Below are positions 6,693 to 15,264 of a DNA stretch of 21,370 nt, one piece after another (position 1 is the stretch's first letter; each line of letters starts with the position of its first letter). Position numbers and translations under genes: made by a program. The notes beneath the pieces are model-generated. The model did no database searches and had not been told where the DNA came from. It saw only the letters and a program-made list of their open reading frames with translations. This DNA comes from Laceyella putida (lineage in GTDB: Bacteria; Bacillota; Bacilli; Thermoactinomycetales; Thermoactinomycetaceae), in contig NZ_JBHTBW010000066.1 of the NCBI RefSeq assembly GCF_042665195.1, positions 1 through 21,370 on the forward strand, written 5' to 3'.

Positions 6693-8095
6693 CCAAACAC
6701 CTGAATCGTGAAGGGATCATGTCCCGGTCGATAAACATGTGTTGCGCACGACATGCAAGGATCGAACGAGCGCAATATTCGTCCCAATTCCACTGGATGA
6801 TCGGGTTGTTTAATCAGTGTTCCCATCAACGCCTGTTCGGCCGTTCCTCTCGTGTTCTGATCCCGTGCGGAAAAATCCCAAGCGGATGGAGTAATGATCT
6901 GATAAAACGAAATCTTTTTGTTCTCGATTTTAAGCCAATGACCAAGCGAGCCCCGTGTCGTTTCCACATACCCCGCACCTATTGCCGACTCAGGCAGTTT
7001 CCACTCTTTCTGTACTGAAATATCAGGAGTGATCTGATCCAACAAGATTGCCATGATTCGTGTAATTTTTTGCGCTTCCAATACCCTAGCAATGGTTCGA
7101 TCCATCGCTGAGATTCCTTTGCGGTATTCCCCGCTCAGCCATAAACGGGCCAGCGGACCCACTTCGCAAGGGAGGTTGTCATATCGGGGTGCTTTGACCC
7201 ATGAATAAGCTTTTTTCTTCTCCATATTCGGCTCGGGCATGGTTTCCAGTGGCTGATAGCTGTTTTTTCCTTCGTACCACGAATAATCGATTTTTTCTGT
7301 GATACGCTCAGGATCAAACGGTTCTATTTTTCCTTGTATGTAGGTTTTTGGTTCTACATACAAGATGCCCAGGCTCTTATAACAAAAGGCGCCATAACTC
7401 AGAAAATTGCCTGGGCCTCTCCCCATTTGAAACAGTTCTGGATAATAGTCTGCAATCGTATAGACATCAGGAATCATGACTGTATCTATAAACTCTGCGA
7501 TCTTTTTGAGAATGGACTTAATTTTGATTATTTGATCCGTTGTGGCCGGTGTGGCGATCCCACCGACAAACACACCATGATTATGAGGTGCCTTCCCTCC
7601 CAACACCGCCAACATTTCATGAGCTAGTCTGCTTATCGCAAGTGATTCAAAGTAGTGTTCCGCAAGTTTACCGTTTTTTTCTTTCGAAAGCCTGAAATCT
7701 TGATGATCTGTTGTTTGCAAGGGAGAGAGATCCGGCATCTTGACAAAATCAGGGATGGAATATTGATAAAAGTGACGGATATGATTTTGCAGAAATTCAC
7801 AGCAATGAATGATATCTCTTAAGTAAACTCCCTGTTCGGCAGGTTCAACATTTAAGGCATCCTCCAATGCAAGCGACGCTCCCACTGAATGGGCGGTTGA
7901 ACAGATCCCGCAAATGCGTTGCGTCAAATAAACCGTATCAAATGGATTCCTTCCAACCATCATCTGCTCAAACCCTCTGAAAAATGTGCCTTTGGTCAAA
8001 GCTTCCGTCACCCTGTTATTTTCTATCACGACATCCAATTCCATAAATCCGCTGATTCGAGTGAGGGGGTTGATGGTCACTCTTTTTTTTACCAT
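6689..8095 (-). CDS. hupL: NiFe hydrogenase large subunit
   Basis: The catalytic subunit that splits H2 at the NiFe(CN)2CO site. The 468-residue precursor has the N-terminal motif RICGIC (C62, C65) and the C-terminal DPCMSCATH (C447, C450, H453), the four cysteine ligands of the centre. The 15 residues after H453 are the tail expected to be cut by HupD. It has no membrane segment. The start ATG 8093-8095 follows AAGGAG, three bases after the hupS stop. The sequence and the partner HupS fit uptake hydrogenases of the cytoplasmic group-2 kind rather than the exported group 1, although the subgroup needs a tree. Confidence 0.95.
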   Translation of the reverse strand: MVKKRVTINPLTRISGFMELDVVIENNRVTEALTKGTFFRGFEQMMVGRNPFDTVYLTQRICGICSTAHSVGASLALEDALNVEPAEQGVYLRDIIHCCEFLQNHIRHFYQYSIPDFVKMPDLSPLQTTDHQDFRLSKEKNGKLAEHYFESLAISRLAHEMLAVLGGKAPHNHGVFVGGIATPATTDQIIKIKSILKKIAEFIDTVMIPDVYTIADYYPELFQMGRGPGNFLSYGAFCYKSLGILYVEPKTYIQGKIEPFDPERITEKIDYSWYEGKNSYQPLETMPEPNMEKKKAYSWVKAPRYDNLPCEVGPLARLWLSGEYRKGISAMDRTIARVLEAQKITRIMAILLDQITPDISVQKEWKLPESAIGAGYVETTRGSLGHWLKIENKKISFYQIITPSAWDFSARDQNTRGTAEQALMGTLIKQPDHPVELGRILRSFDPCMSCATHVYRPGHDPFTIQVFG

Positions 8096-8098
8096 TGC

Positions 8099-8998
8099 TT
8101 ACTCCTTTGTTATATCATAAGTAACAAAAGGTTCCATTTTATCCGGAAACCCGAATTGGGAACAACCGATGCACGTACTTGCCCCAATCGGCCAGTTCAC
8201 ATAACCGTTCCATTTCCTCGTGGGACAATCCACTCTTGTCACCGGACCCCGACAACCCAATTTAAATAAACAAAACGGCTCTCCCAATGTCTTTGAAAAA
8301 ATCCCCCGCTCAAAATAAATTAACCTTGGGCATCGATCATGGAGCGATGTGCTGTAAAATAAGAGCGGTCGATCTTGTTGATCCAGCTTGGGCTCACCAT
8401 ACATTAAGAGATGGGCCAACGTTCCTAAAAACCAATCCGGATGGCATGGACAGCCAGGCAGTTTGATCACTTTGCGATTTAACACGCTCTGTAATCCGAC
8501 ACACTGGGCCGGATTGGGTCTCGCTGCGGAAGGGCCGCCATCCACAGCACAAGCGCCCACCGCGATCACATGCGAAGCCTTCTCCCCGAGCATTTTTGCC
8601 GCTTCAAGTCCGGTGAGCGGCTCTCCCTTCCATCTTCCAATAACATGATAAAGCCCGTTGTTTTTTAAGGAAACAGCACCTTCCACAGCTAAAATGAAGT
8701 CTTCCTTTTGTTCAATCAGCGTGACTAATCTGGATATCGCCGCTTCCCCTTCTGCCACCATCAAACTGTTGCTATACACCAAATCCACCATGGATGTGAT
8801 TGCATATTCCAAATCAGGATTTGTGCCATTCATCAAGGAGATAATGTTGCCCGAACACCCGTTAAGCTCAAGCCAAACTAACTTTTTCTTCTTCAATTCT
8901 CCCCGTTTTACTTTTTGTTTGGCTTCTTGGGCCAATCTTTGCGCAACGGCCTCATTTGTCAGGTCTTCCGGTGGCAAGACCACCTGCTCCCCCTTCAA
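8099..8998 (-). CDS. hupS: NiFe hydrogenase small subunit, cytoplasmic type
   Basis: The electron-transfer subunit carrying the Fe-S relay from the NiFe site. Cysteines: C48, C150 and C183 near the proximal site; H220, C223, C243, C249 for the distal cluster; C258, C276, C279 for the medial cluster. The usual proximal CxxC reads C48-S-G-N51, so the second ligand position is Asn, as I recall for cyanobacterial HupS (group 2a). There is no twin-arginine signal and no C-terminal membrane anchor, so the enzyme is cytoplasmic. An unusual lysine-rich, roughly 38-residue N-terminal segment precedes the first strand. The start is TTG 8996-8998, with GGGAGG 8 bases upstream; it overlaps the cytochrome b5 gene stop. 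Confidence 0.93.
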   Translation of the reverse strand: MKGEQVVLPPEDLTNEAVAQRLAQEAKQKVKRGELKKKKLVWLELNGCSGNIISLMNGTNPDLEYAITSMVDLVYSNSLMVAEGEAAISRLVTLIEQKEDFILAVEGAVSLKNNGLYHVIGRWKGEPLTGLEAAKMLGEKASHVIAVGACAVDGGPSAARPNPAQCVGLQSVLNRKVIKLPGCPCHPDWFLGTLAHLLMYGEPKLDQQDRPLLFYSTSLHDRCPRLIYFERGIFSKTLGEPFCLFKLGCRGPVTRVDCPTRKWNGYVNWPIGASTCIGCSQFGFPDKMEPFVTYDITKE

Positions 8999-9492
8999 GA
9001 AACCAACCTCCCAACCGGTTTAAGAGTATTTAAAATCCATTGCTGACCCGCATGACAGGAAGCAAACTCTTGCGTCAGGTCCTTTCCGGCCGTCAAGCCA
9101 AAGTGTGTGGCGGCAGACCATGCTGCATTGTTGGTCACATCATACACCGTGTTGCCAACGGCAACGTAAGCGGGATATCCATTTTTTCCGTTAAACTTGG
9201 ACAATTGCTCTCTTGTGATTGTGCGAAGATCTGGCACGGGTTGCTGTGTTGGCGGCAATGGTCTCATGGGGGGCGCAGGCGGTGCAGGAAACGCTGGCGG
9301 AGGTGGAACAGGATAGGTTTTGGACTCCAATAGCTTGATTAACCATTGCAAATTGCTGACTTTGTTCCAAAGCTGATTTAAATGCAAATTTTTCGTGTGA
9401 AAATCGGTTGTCGCATACAAAAGACGAATCAGATAATGTATTTCCGAAAAAGTGTTATGGATGTGGTGGCGGATTATCTCTTGGTTAAACAT
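8995..9492 (-). CDS. Cytochrome b5-like heme domain protein with proline-rich linker
   Basis: A 165-residue protein of three parts: an N-terminal helical region rich in histidine (1-58), a proline-rich linker (61-87, with PPPPAFPAPPAPP) and a C-terminal cytochrome b5-like domain (about 91-165). The heme ligands are probably H130 (AATHFGLTAGKDL) and H147 (ASCHAGQQ), in the spacing of bacterial cytochrome b5-like domains. No signal peptide or membrane helix is seen. It ends overlapping hupS, so it is translated with the hydrogenase and is the best candidate for its electron acceptor or for a link to the membrane. That role is inference. The start ATG 9492 follows GGGAGGAATC. Confidence 0.85.
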   Translation of the reverse strand: MFNQEIIRHHIHNTFSEIHYLIRLLYATTDFHTKNLHLNQLWNKVSNLQWLIKLLESKTYPVPPPPAFPAPPAPPMRPLPPTQQPVPDLRTITREQLSKFNGKNGYPAYVAVGNTVYDVTNNAAWSAATHFGLTAGKDLTQEFASCHAGQQWILNTLKPVGRLVS

Positions 9493-9611
9493 TTATGATT
9501 CCTCCCACATAAAGTGTCTTATCCCATTGTCTCTTGATCGCGCACGGGAAACACTGCGGTTTTCAGAAAAATGAGCCGACGTTGTGCAAGAGAGCCCATG
9601 GTAACCTTCGC

Positions 9612-9872
9612 TTAATCATATTCCGTTATGGATATTTTATGTTCATGTGTAGTCTGCACGTCTGTCAATTTGTGTTCCATATGTTCAAGCCGTGACTGAA
9701 GCTGTTCAGTCAAACTCTGCACATGGACAAAATCACTTTCCAAAGAACTTAAGCCTTTTTTCATCAACAAGTCGTTCCAATGTGCCAAATATTTCTCCAG
9801 AAGCTGAACCGTGTCGCGCATCTGTTTTAGGGAAATTTGCACTTCTGCCACATTCAATCTTTCTTGACACAT
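9612..9872 (-). CDS. Small coiled-coil protein of the hydrogenase operon
   Basis: An 86-residue, acidic, helical protein without cysteine ligand motifs, signal or membrane segment. Residues about 8-75 show heptad-like hydrophobic spacing (ISLKQMRDTVQLLEKYL, then VQSLTEQLQSRLEHMEHKL), which suggests a coiled coil. The ATG follows AGGAAGGG by 7 bases. It sits between hypE and the cytochrome b5-like gene in an otherwise dedicated operon, so a role in the hydrogenase complex, as scaffold or oligomerisation subunit, is likely but unproven. I do not recognise a family name. Confidence 0.7.
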   Translation of the reverse strand: MCQERLNVAEVQISLKQMRDTVQLLEKYLAHWNDLLMKKGLSSLESDFVHVQSLTEQLQSRLEHMEHKLTDVQTTHEHKISITEYD

Positions 9873-9910
9873 GATAACCCTTCCTTTCTCAGTTCATTCT
9901 CATATAAAGA

Positions 9911-10909
9911 CTAACAAATTCTTGGTAACGGCGCTCCTGATAACATCCCCAGATTCCGTGTCCCGCCGGTCAATGTCTTTAATAATACTTGTCCGTTTCC
10001 TTCCGAGATCACTCCAATCTCCGCCGCCATTTCAAAACCAGGTATCGAACGCAAAAAATGAATGAATGCATCGGCTTCTCCAGCTGAAACAACAAACAAA
10101 ATTTTCCCTTCATTTGCCATATAGTAAGGTTCGATCCCCAGCAATTCCAAGGCACCTTTCACCTCTTGTTTGATTGGGATCCTCTCTTCTTCCAGCAAAA
10201 TGTCAACCCCGGCACTTACGGATATTTCCTTTAACGTTGTCGCGATCCCACCGCGTGTCGGATCTCTCATAAAGCGGATGGATTCAAACTTTTCCAATGC
10301 CTGCTTAACCAAATGATTGAGTACACAACAATCGCTTAAGATCGGGGAAGAAAAGCTGATCCCCCCGCGTTCGCTCAGCACGGCAACAGCATGCTCCGCA
10401 ATCCCTCCGTTGATTACCACGCGATCACCTGGTCGGATCTTTCCAATGCCTAATCTGCCCGGCTGATTAGTAAAACCGATACCCGTTGTATTGATATACA
10501 TCTGATCGCATTTGCCCTTTTCCACCACTTTCGTATCCCCGGCAATGATGCGTACCCCTGCTTCTTTGGCAGCAGCAGCCATCGAATGGACGATTCTCTT
10601 CAATGTGCCGATTTCCAAACCTTCTTCCAGAACAAATCCCGCTGTCAGATATGCGGGTTGCGCACCACTTACAGCTAGATCGTTCACCGTACCGGAGACG
10701 GACAATTTGCCAATGTCTCCCCCGGGAAATTGAAGCGGATGAATGACAAATGTGTCCGTGCTGATCAAAAGATGCCCAGATCTTGCCTCAACAAGCGTTG
10801 CGTCTCCTTGTTGATCAAGCTCTTTATCTTGAAAAGCCAGCCTAAATACTTCATCAATTAATTGATGTGTCAGTTTTCCCCCATCACCATGGGAAAGCAA
10901 TATTTTCAT
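9911..10909 (-). CDS. hypE: Hydrogenase maturation protein HypE (thiocarbamate dehydratase)
   Basis: HypE receives a carbamoyl group from HypF on its C-terminal cysteine and dehydrates it with ATP to the thiocyanate that becomes the CN ligand of iron. The 332-residue protein ends in the diagnostic PRIC (C332). It has the AIRS/PurM-like ATP-binding features: LLSHGDGGK at the N-terminus, STDTFVI, GTVNDLAVSGA, IIAGDTKVV and MRDPTRGGIATTL. The start ATG 10909 follows GGGGAG by 9 bases, 15 bases after the hypD stop. HypD is its downstream partner in ligand transfer. Confidence 0.96.
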   Translation of the reverse strand: MKILLSHGDGGKLTHQLIDEVFRLAFQDKELDQQGDATLVEARSGHLLISTDTFVIHPLQFPGGDIGKLSVSGTVNDLAVSGAQPAYLTAGFVLEEGLEIGTLKRIVHSMAAAAKEAGVRIIAGDTKVVEKGKCDQMYINTTGIGFTNQPGRLGIGKIRPGDRVVINGGIAEHAVAVLSERGGISFSSPILSDCCVLNHLVKQALEKFESIRFMRDPTRGGIATTLKEISVSAGVDILLEEERIPIKQEVKGALELLGIEPYYMANEGKILFVVSAGEADAFIHFLRSIPGFEMAAEIGVISEGNGQVLLKTLTGGTRNLGMLSGAPLPRIC

Positions 10910-10924
10910 GCCACTTACTCCCCT

Positions 10925-12043
10925 TTACATACCAACAGATTCTTTTTCTTGTTCATATTGGTAATAGGTAAAACAAGTTCCCTCAGATGAAACCATACAA
11001 GGCCCCAACGGGTTTTCCGGTGTGCAAACTTTGGCAAACAATTTACAGGCAAATGGTTTTTCTTTGCCCTTTACGATCTCGCCACAGCGGCATCCTTTGA
11101 TTACCCTGCTCTTTAGCGGTTCGATGGCAAACTGCTTTTTCGCATCAAATTGTTGATAGTTCGCATGCATTTCCATGCCGCTATATGGCAATGTGCCAAA
11201 CCCTCTCCATTTGACAGAACATACGGAAAACACTTCCTTCAGCAAATTTTGCGCTTTGACATTACCCTCTTCTCTAACAAAACGGGGATAATTATTGCGT
11301 ATGAGACGTTTCTTTTCATTCATTTCATTGGCGATCAAGTAGATGGAAGTGAGCAAATCGACTGGCTCAAAACCGCCAATCACAGCCGGAACATTCTTTT
11401 CCTCCAGCACGGTCCAACCTTTTCTTCCAATGATCACCGAGACATGACCGGGCAACAAAAATCCGTCCAGTTGATGTGTCGAATCTTCCAATAATGCACA
11501 TAAGGCGGGCGGAGTGAGCTTGTGCGCGGAATATACAAAATAATTATTTACTCTCTCAACACTTGCTCTTTTTATGCTTACTGCGACGGATGGTGCGGTT
11601 GTTTCAAAACCAACACCAAGAAAAACGATTTTTTTGTTTGAATATTTTTTTGCCAATTCGACAGCTTCCGAAGGAGAGTGCACAACTCTCACATCCGCCC
11701 CATTGGCTCTTTCCTGATATAGATTCAACCGTGACCCCGGGACTTTCATCATATCCCCAAAAGTGGTCACAATGATGTCTTCTTTTTCTGCATAAGCAAT
11801 CATCTGATCGATGTCCGATTGGTTTGTTACGCAGACGGGACAACCTGGTCCGCTGATCAACTCCACATACGGAGACAATAAGTCCCGTACGCCTGTTTTG
11901 GAAAAGGACAATGTATGAGTTCCGCAAACTTCCATTATACGGAGCTTTCTTCCCAGTTCTTGCTGCTTTTGCACCAAGAGGGGCACAAGCTTCCCAAATA
12001 TTTTTTTAGACATTGTCCCATCGCGAAAAGCCGCTATATCCAT
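10925..12043 (-). CDS. hypD: Hydrogenase maturation protein HypD
   Basis: HypD is the Fe-S scaffold on which, with HypC, the Fe(CN)2CO moiety is built. All family motifs are present in 372 residues: MEVCGTHT (C41 region), GPGCPVCV, FGDMMKVPGS, LGVGFETTAP, LPGHVSVIIG, and the C-terminal cluster motif with cysteines in CRCG, FACKLFAKVC and GPCMVSSEGTC that hold the 4Fe-4S cluster. The start ATG 12043 lies within the hypC coding region (38-base overlap), with GGAG upstream, so the partners HypC and HypD are translationally coupled. Confidence 0.96.
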   Translation of the reverse strand: MDIAAFRDGTMSKKIFGKLVPLLVQKQQELGRKLRIMEVCGTHTLSFSKTGVRDLLSPYVELISGPGCPVCVTNQSDIDQMIAYAEKEDIIVTTFGDMMKVPGSRLNLYQERANGADVRVVHSPSEAVELAKKYSNKKIVFLGVGFETTAPSVAVSIKRASVERVNNYFVYSAHKLTPPALCALLEDSTHQLDGFLLPGHVSVIIGRKGWTVLEEKNVPAVIGGFEPVDLLTSIYLIANEMNEKKRLIRNNYPRFVREEGNVKAQNLLKEVFSVCSVKWRGFGTLPYSGMEMHANYQQFDAKKQFAIEPLKSRVIKGCRCGEIVKGKEKPFACKLFAKVCTPENPLGPCMVSSEGTCFTYYQYEQEKESVGM

Positions 12044-12263
12044 CCTTTTCCAACATCTCCTTCCACAGTGAGATACTTTCCAACGCCATTTCTTGATCGA
12101 TCACTTGGATGGCTTCTCTTGCATGAATTAGGACATACTCATTCGGTTCAATATGCTCTAATAGCGTAATTCCAACTGTGACGATACTTCCTAAGTAATC
12201 CACCTTAGCCTTTCCCACTTGCTGATCCAATTCGATTATCTTTGCAGGTACCGACAGGCACAT
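12006..12263 (-). CDS. hypC: Hydrogenase maturation chaperone HypC
   Basis: A small chaperone (85 residues) that binds HypD and delivers the iron-ligand unit to the large-subunit precursor. It begins with the invariant MCLSVPAKI; Cys2 is the essential residue. A beta-barrel core follows (KAKVDYLGSIVTVGI, ...EYVLIHAREAIQVID). I take the start at ATG 12261-12263, because a longer open frame to 12419 would bury the essential Cys2. GGAGGTG lies upstream. The gene overlaps the 3' end of hypF by 59 bases and the 5' end of hypD by 38. Confidence 0.95.
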   Translation of the reverse strand: MCLSVPAKIIELDQQVGKAKVDYLGSIVTVGITLLEHIEPNEYVLIHAREAIQVIDQEMALESISLWKEMLEKDGYSGFSRWDNV

Positions 12264-14643
12264 GGTTTTGATACCACCTCCACAAAGCGGAAACAGCTTG
12301 CCCAAACGCAAGGCCACCATCTCCGGCGGGAATTTTTTTATGTGTGAAAACAGAAAATCCTTCTTGTTGCAAAAGTTTTTTGGTGCAAGAGAGTAGATAG
12401 CGGTTATTCCAGACACCACCGCTTAACACAACCGAACGAATGCCCGTTTTTTTATGGGCGTGCAATACCCCCTCTCGAACCATTTCGCTGATGGTGTGAT
12501 GAAATTTCAAATTGATCACTTCTGCAGAGATAGACTGTTCCCGGTCAAGAAGCACTTGCATGATGAAACGATCAATCCACCACTCGCCATCTTTCAGTTC
12601 AAAGGGATAATATGTTCCTCTATGATTCGAAATCACTTTTTGATCCAATCTCTCAATCATTTCACTTAATAAAATGGCCGCTTCTCCTTCATAGGAACTT
12701 TCCATGCATATCCCCAAGATGGCGGCAATCCCGTCAAACAGCCTGCCTGAACTGCTCACTTTCGGCGATGGGATTCTTCCATCTAATTGCGCCAAAACGA
12801 TAGGCAATTTTTCTTTCGTACACGGGAAGAGTCGTTTTCCCCAGCCGATGGTTTGATCACCGTTTTGAACTGCTTCGTAAATCAAAGACATGCCCGTCAT
12901 CCATGGGTGCCGAATGGCCGATTCCCCACCTGGCAGAGTGATGGGTCGCAAGTGGACCATTCGCTCAAACGCCGTATAATCACCCACCAAAATTTCAAAT
13001 CCCCATAGTCTCCCATCTTGTCCATAGCCTGTTCCATCGAGAATACATCCAATCACTGGGGAGATAAGTCCGTTTTCCGCCATACATGACGCCATGTGTG
13101 CATGATGGTGATAAACTGGAACGACATCACCGGGCCCCTTGTTTGCTTCCTTGGAAAAAAAATAGTCTGGATGAGGATCATACGCAATCAGCTGTGGTGT
13201 TTTGCCTAGCATTTTTTCAATGTGCTTCAGCGCGCGACGATGATTCGATAAGCTTTCCAAATTCTCCATATCCCCCAGATGCTGACTCAACAGGGCTTGA
13301 TCTTCATATAGAAAACAAAAAGTGTTCTTCATTTCTCCACCTGTTCCGAGGACAATCGGAGAAGAAAAAAGGAATTGCTTAAACTCTTTCTTTTGTTCAT
13401 CCGCTTGAACAGGATAGGGAAAAGTCAGCAATTCGGGCACATATCCTCTTGCCCGTCTGATTAAACATAATTCGCCTTCCATAACGTGCCCGACTGAATC
13501 ATCGATCCCAATGATGATTTCTCGATTATGAACCAAAAACAAATCGGCGATTTCACTCAATTGAGACAATGCTTCCTCATTTGACCTCGCTATGGGATAA
13601 CCACTTTTATTGCCACTGGTCGCAATAATAAAATCGAATCGGCCGCCAAATAATAAGCGGTGAAGCGGCGTATAAGCCAGCATAATCCCAATGCGCGTCA
13701 AACCCGGCGCAATCACCTCCAAGGGAAGGTGCCTTCTTGCGTTTTCTTTTGGCTTCAACAATAAAATCGGGGCTTGGCGGCTTGTAAGAATTCGCCGTTC
13801 TCTACTCGAAATCTCAAAATACTCCTCCACCACAGCCAGATCTCGCGCCATCAATGCAAGAGGCTTACGCGGACGGTGTTTCCGATTTCTCAATTTTTCA
13901 ATTGCATGCATATGCGCGGCATCACAAATGAGATGAAACCCTCCAATTCCTTTAACAGCCAGAATCTTTCCTTCAGATAAAGCGGTGGATGTTTCCGTTA
14001 ACCAGTTTCCCGCAATTTGCATTCCCCGGCTGTTTAATAATTCCATTTTGGGGCCGCACTTGGCACACGCGATTGTTTGCGCATGAAAACGGCGATTCAT
14101 CGGATCAGAAAAATCCAAGGCACATGTTTGACACAATGGAAAGGAAGTCAATGAAGTTCCATCTCGATCATAAGGCAAGGACCGAATAATGGAATATCGA
14201 GGTCCACAATTGGTACAACTGGTGAAAGGATACAGATGAAATCGACTATTCGGATCCAGCACTTCCGCAATGCAATCCTCACACACAGCTAAATCAGCCG
14301 GAAATACGGAAGAACATTCTTGTGAGTGTTCACTTTCCTCGATAATAAATTCCCGATCGCCTACCGGAGAAAGGTGAGACACTAAAAGGTGGTTGATTCT
14401 TGCCGGTTCTATTGTCTTTTGAACCAACTCGTTAATAAATGATTCGATGTTTTCCCTCTCTCCTTCAACCTCAATGATCACTTCTCCTGATCGATTTCGC
14501 ACATACCCTGTCAATCGGTTGCTAACAGCAAGCCGATAAACAAGCGGACGGTATCCAACCCCTTGAACAATCCCTCTAACATTTAGTCTGATTCTGTCTT
14601 TTGTTTTTGTTTTTCGCACTCGTTTAACAGCCATGTTATCCAT
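12205..14643 (-). CDS. hypF: Carbamoyltransferase HypF
   Basis: HypF activates carbamoyl phosphate with ATP and transfers the carbamoyl group to HypE. Domains in 812 residues: acylphosphatase-like (about 18-105, with VRGIVQGVGYRP), two zinc-binding motifs (C121/C124...C143/C146 and C171/C174...C193/C196), a YrdC-like domain (about 215-400, KGIGGFHLICDA and SGNKSGYP), and a Kae1-like carbamoyltransferase domain with the VYHHHAHMASC metal motif (about 510-520) and GGVWNNRYLL. It is slightly longer than a typical HypF. ATG 14643 starts inside the hypB 3' end (61-base overlap) after GGAGAAGGG; ATG 14634 is an alternative. Confidence 0.96.
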   Translation of the reverse strand: MDNMAVKRVRKTKTKDRIRLNVRGIVQGVGYRPLVYRLAVSNRLTGYVRNRSGEVIIEVEGERENIESFINELVQKTIEPARINHLLVSHLSPVGDREFIIEESEHSQECSSVFPADLAVCEDCIAEVLDPNSRFHLYPFTSCTNCGPRYSIIRSLPYDRDGTSLTSFPLCQTCALDFSDPMNRRFHAQTIACAKCGPKMELLNSRGMQIAGNWLTETSTALSEGKILAVKGIGGFHLICDAAHMHAIEKLRNRKHRPRKPLALMARDLAVVEEYFEISSRERRILTSRQAPILLLKPKENARRHLPLEVIAPGLTRIGIMLAYTPLHRLLFGGRFDFIIATSGNKSGYPIARSNEEALSQLSEIADLFLVHNREIIIGIDDSVGHVMEGELCLIRRARGYVPELLTFPYPVQADEQKKEFKQFLFSSPIVLGTGGEMKNTFCFLYEDQALLSQHLGDMENLESLSNHRRALKHIEKMLGKTPQLIAYDPHPDYFFSKEANKGPGDVVPVYHHHAHMASCMAENGLISPVIGCILDGTGYGQDGRLWGFEILVGDYTAFERMVHLRPITLPGGESAIRHPWMTGMSLIYEAVQNGDQTIGWGKRLFPCTKEKLPIVLAQLDGRIPSPKVSSSGRLFDGIAAILGICMESSYEGEAAILLSEMIERLDQKVISNHRGTYYPFELKDGEWWIDRFIMQVLLDREQSISAEVINLKFHHTISEMVREGVLHAHKKTGIRSVVLSGGVWNNRYLLSCTKKLLQQEGFSVFTHKKIPAGDGGLAFGQAVSALWRWYQNHVPVGTCKDNRIGSASGKG

Positions 14644-15260
14644 TGCACCATCCCTTCTCCATTCATAGCCGACAATTGGAATATAGGAATGTTGGGATTC
14701 ACTTTTTTGATCTCTTGTGCAAATCGTTTGAGGTTAAATGCAACATATGGCAACAAATCGATCTTATTTAATATCACTACATCTGCACGTTCAAAAACGG
14801 AAGGATACTTTAACACTTTGTCCTCCCCTTCTGCTGTACTAAGCAACGCGACACGCAAATTTTCCCCCAAATCAAATTCTGCCGGGCACACAAGATTTCC
14901 CACATTTTCAATCACCAGCAGATCCAGTTCACTCAACTGGATATTTTCTACGATCTTAGAAATCATCTTTGCGTCCAAATGACACGCACCATGCGTGTTT
15001 ATTTGCACTGTCTTTACTCCTTGAGCTGCTATTTTTTCAGCATCAAGTGTTGTAGCTACATCCCCTTCAATCACGCCAACGCGCAAATATTTTTTCAAAT
15101 CTTTGATCGTTCTCTCAAGCAAAGTGGTCTTTCCTGCCCCTGGTGAACTGATCAAATTTACCGTCAGAACGGAGTGTTTTTGAAAAAGTTTTCGATTCTG
15201 TTCCGCCCACGCTTGATTACCATGCAAAACGGATTTTTGCAAATAAACTTGTTTTTTCAC
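14583..15260 (-). CDS. hypB: Nickel-incorporation GTPase HypB
   Basis: HypB is the SIMIBI GTPase that works with HypA to insert nickel. Motifs: Walker A SSPGAGKTTL, EGDVATTLDA, THGACHLDA (the Cys-His metal site of the G domain), ENVGNLVCPAEFDLGE, and ILNKIDLLPY. It lacks the N-terminal CxxCGC site and any His-rich nickel store, so it is the short form. I choose GTG 15258-15260 because GAAGGAGAG lies about 6 bases ahead; the longer frame from 15290 would overlap hypA. Length 225-226 residues. It follows hypA by four bases. Confidence 0.95.
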   Translation of the reverse strand: MKKQVYLQKSVLHGNQAWAEQNRKLFQKHSVLTVNLISSPGAGKTTLLERTIKDLKKYLRVGVIEGDVATTLDAEKIAAQGVKTVQINTHGACHLDAKMISKIVENIQLSELDLLVIENVGNLVCPAEFDLGENLRVALLSTAEGEDKVLKYPSVFERADVVILNKIDLLPYVAFNLKRFAQEIKKVNPNIPIFQLSAMNGEGMVQWITWLLNECEKQKQKTESD

Positions 15261-15264
15261 CTCT

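Noticed and set aside
12264..12419. N-terminal extension of hypC
   Set aside because: It would displace the invariant MCLSVPAKI start, whose Cys2 must be near the N-terminus, and it only repeats the hypF 3' region in another frame.
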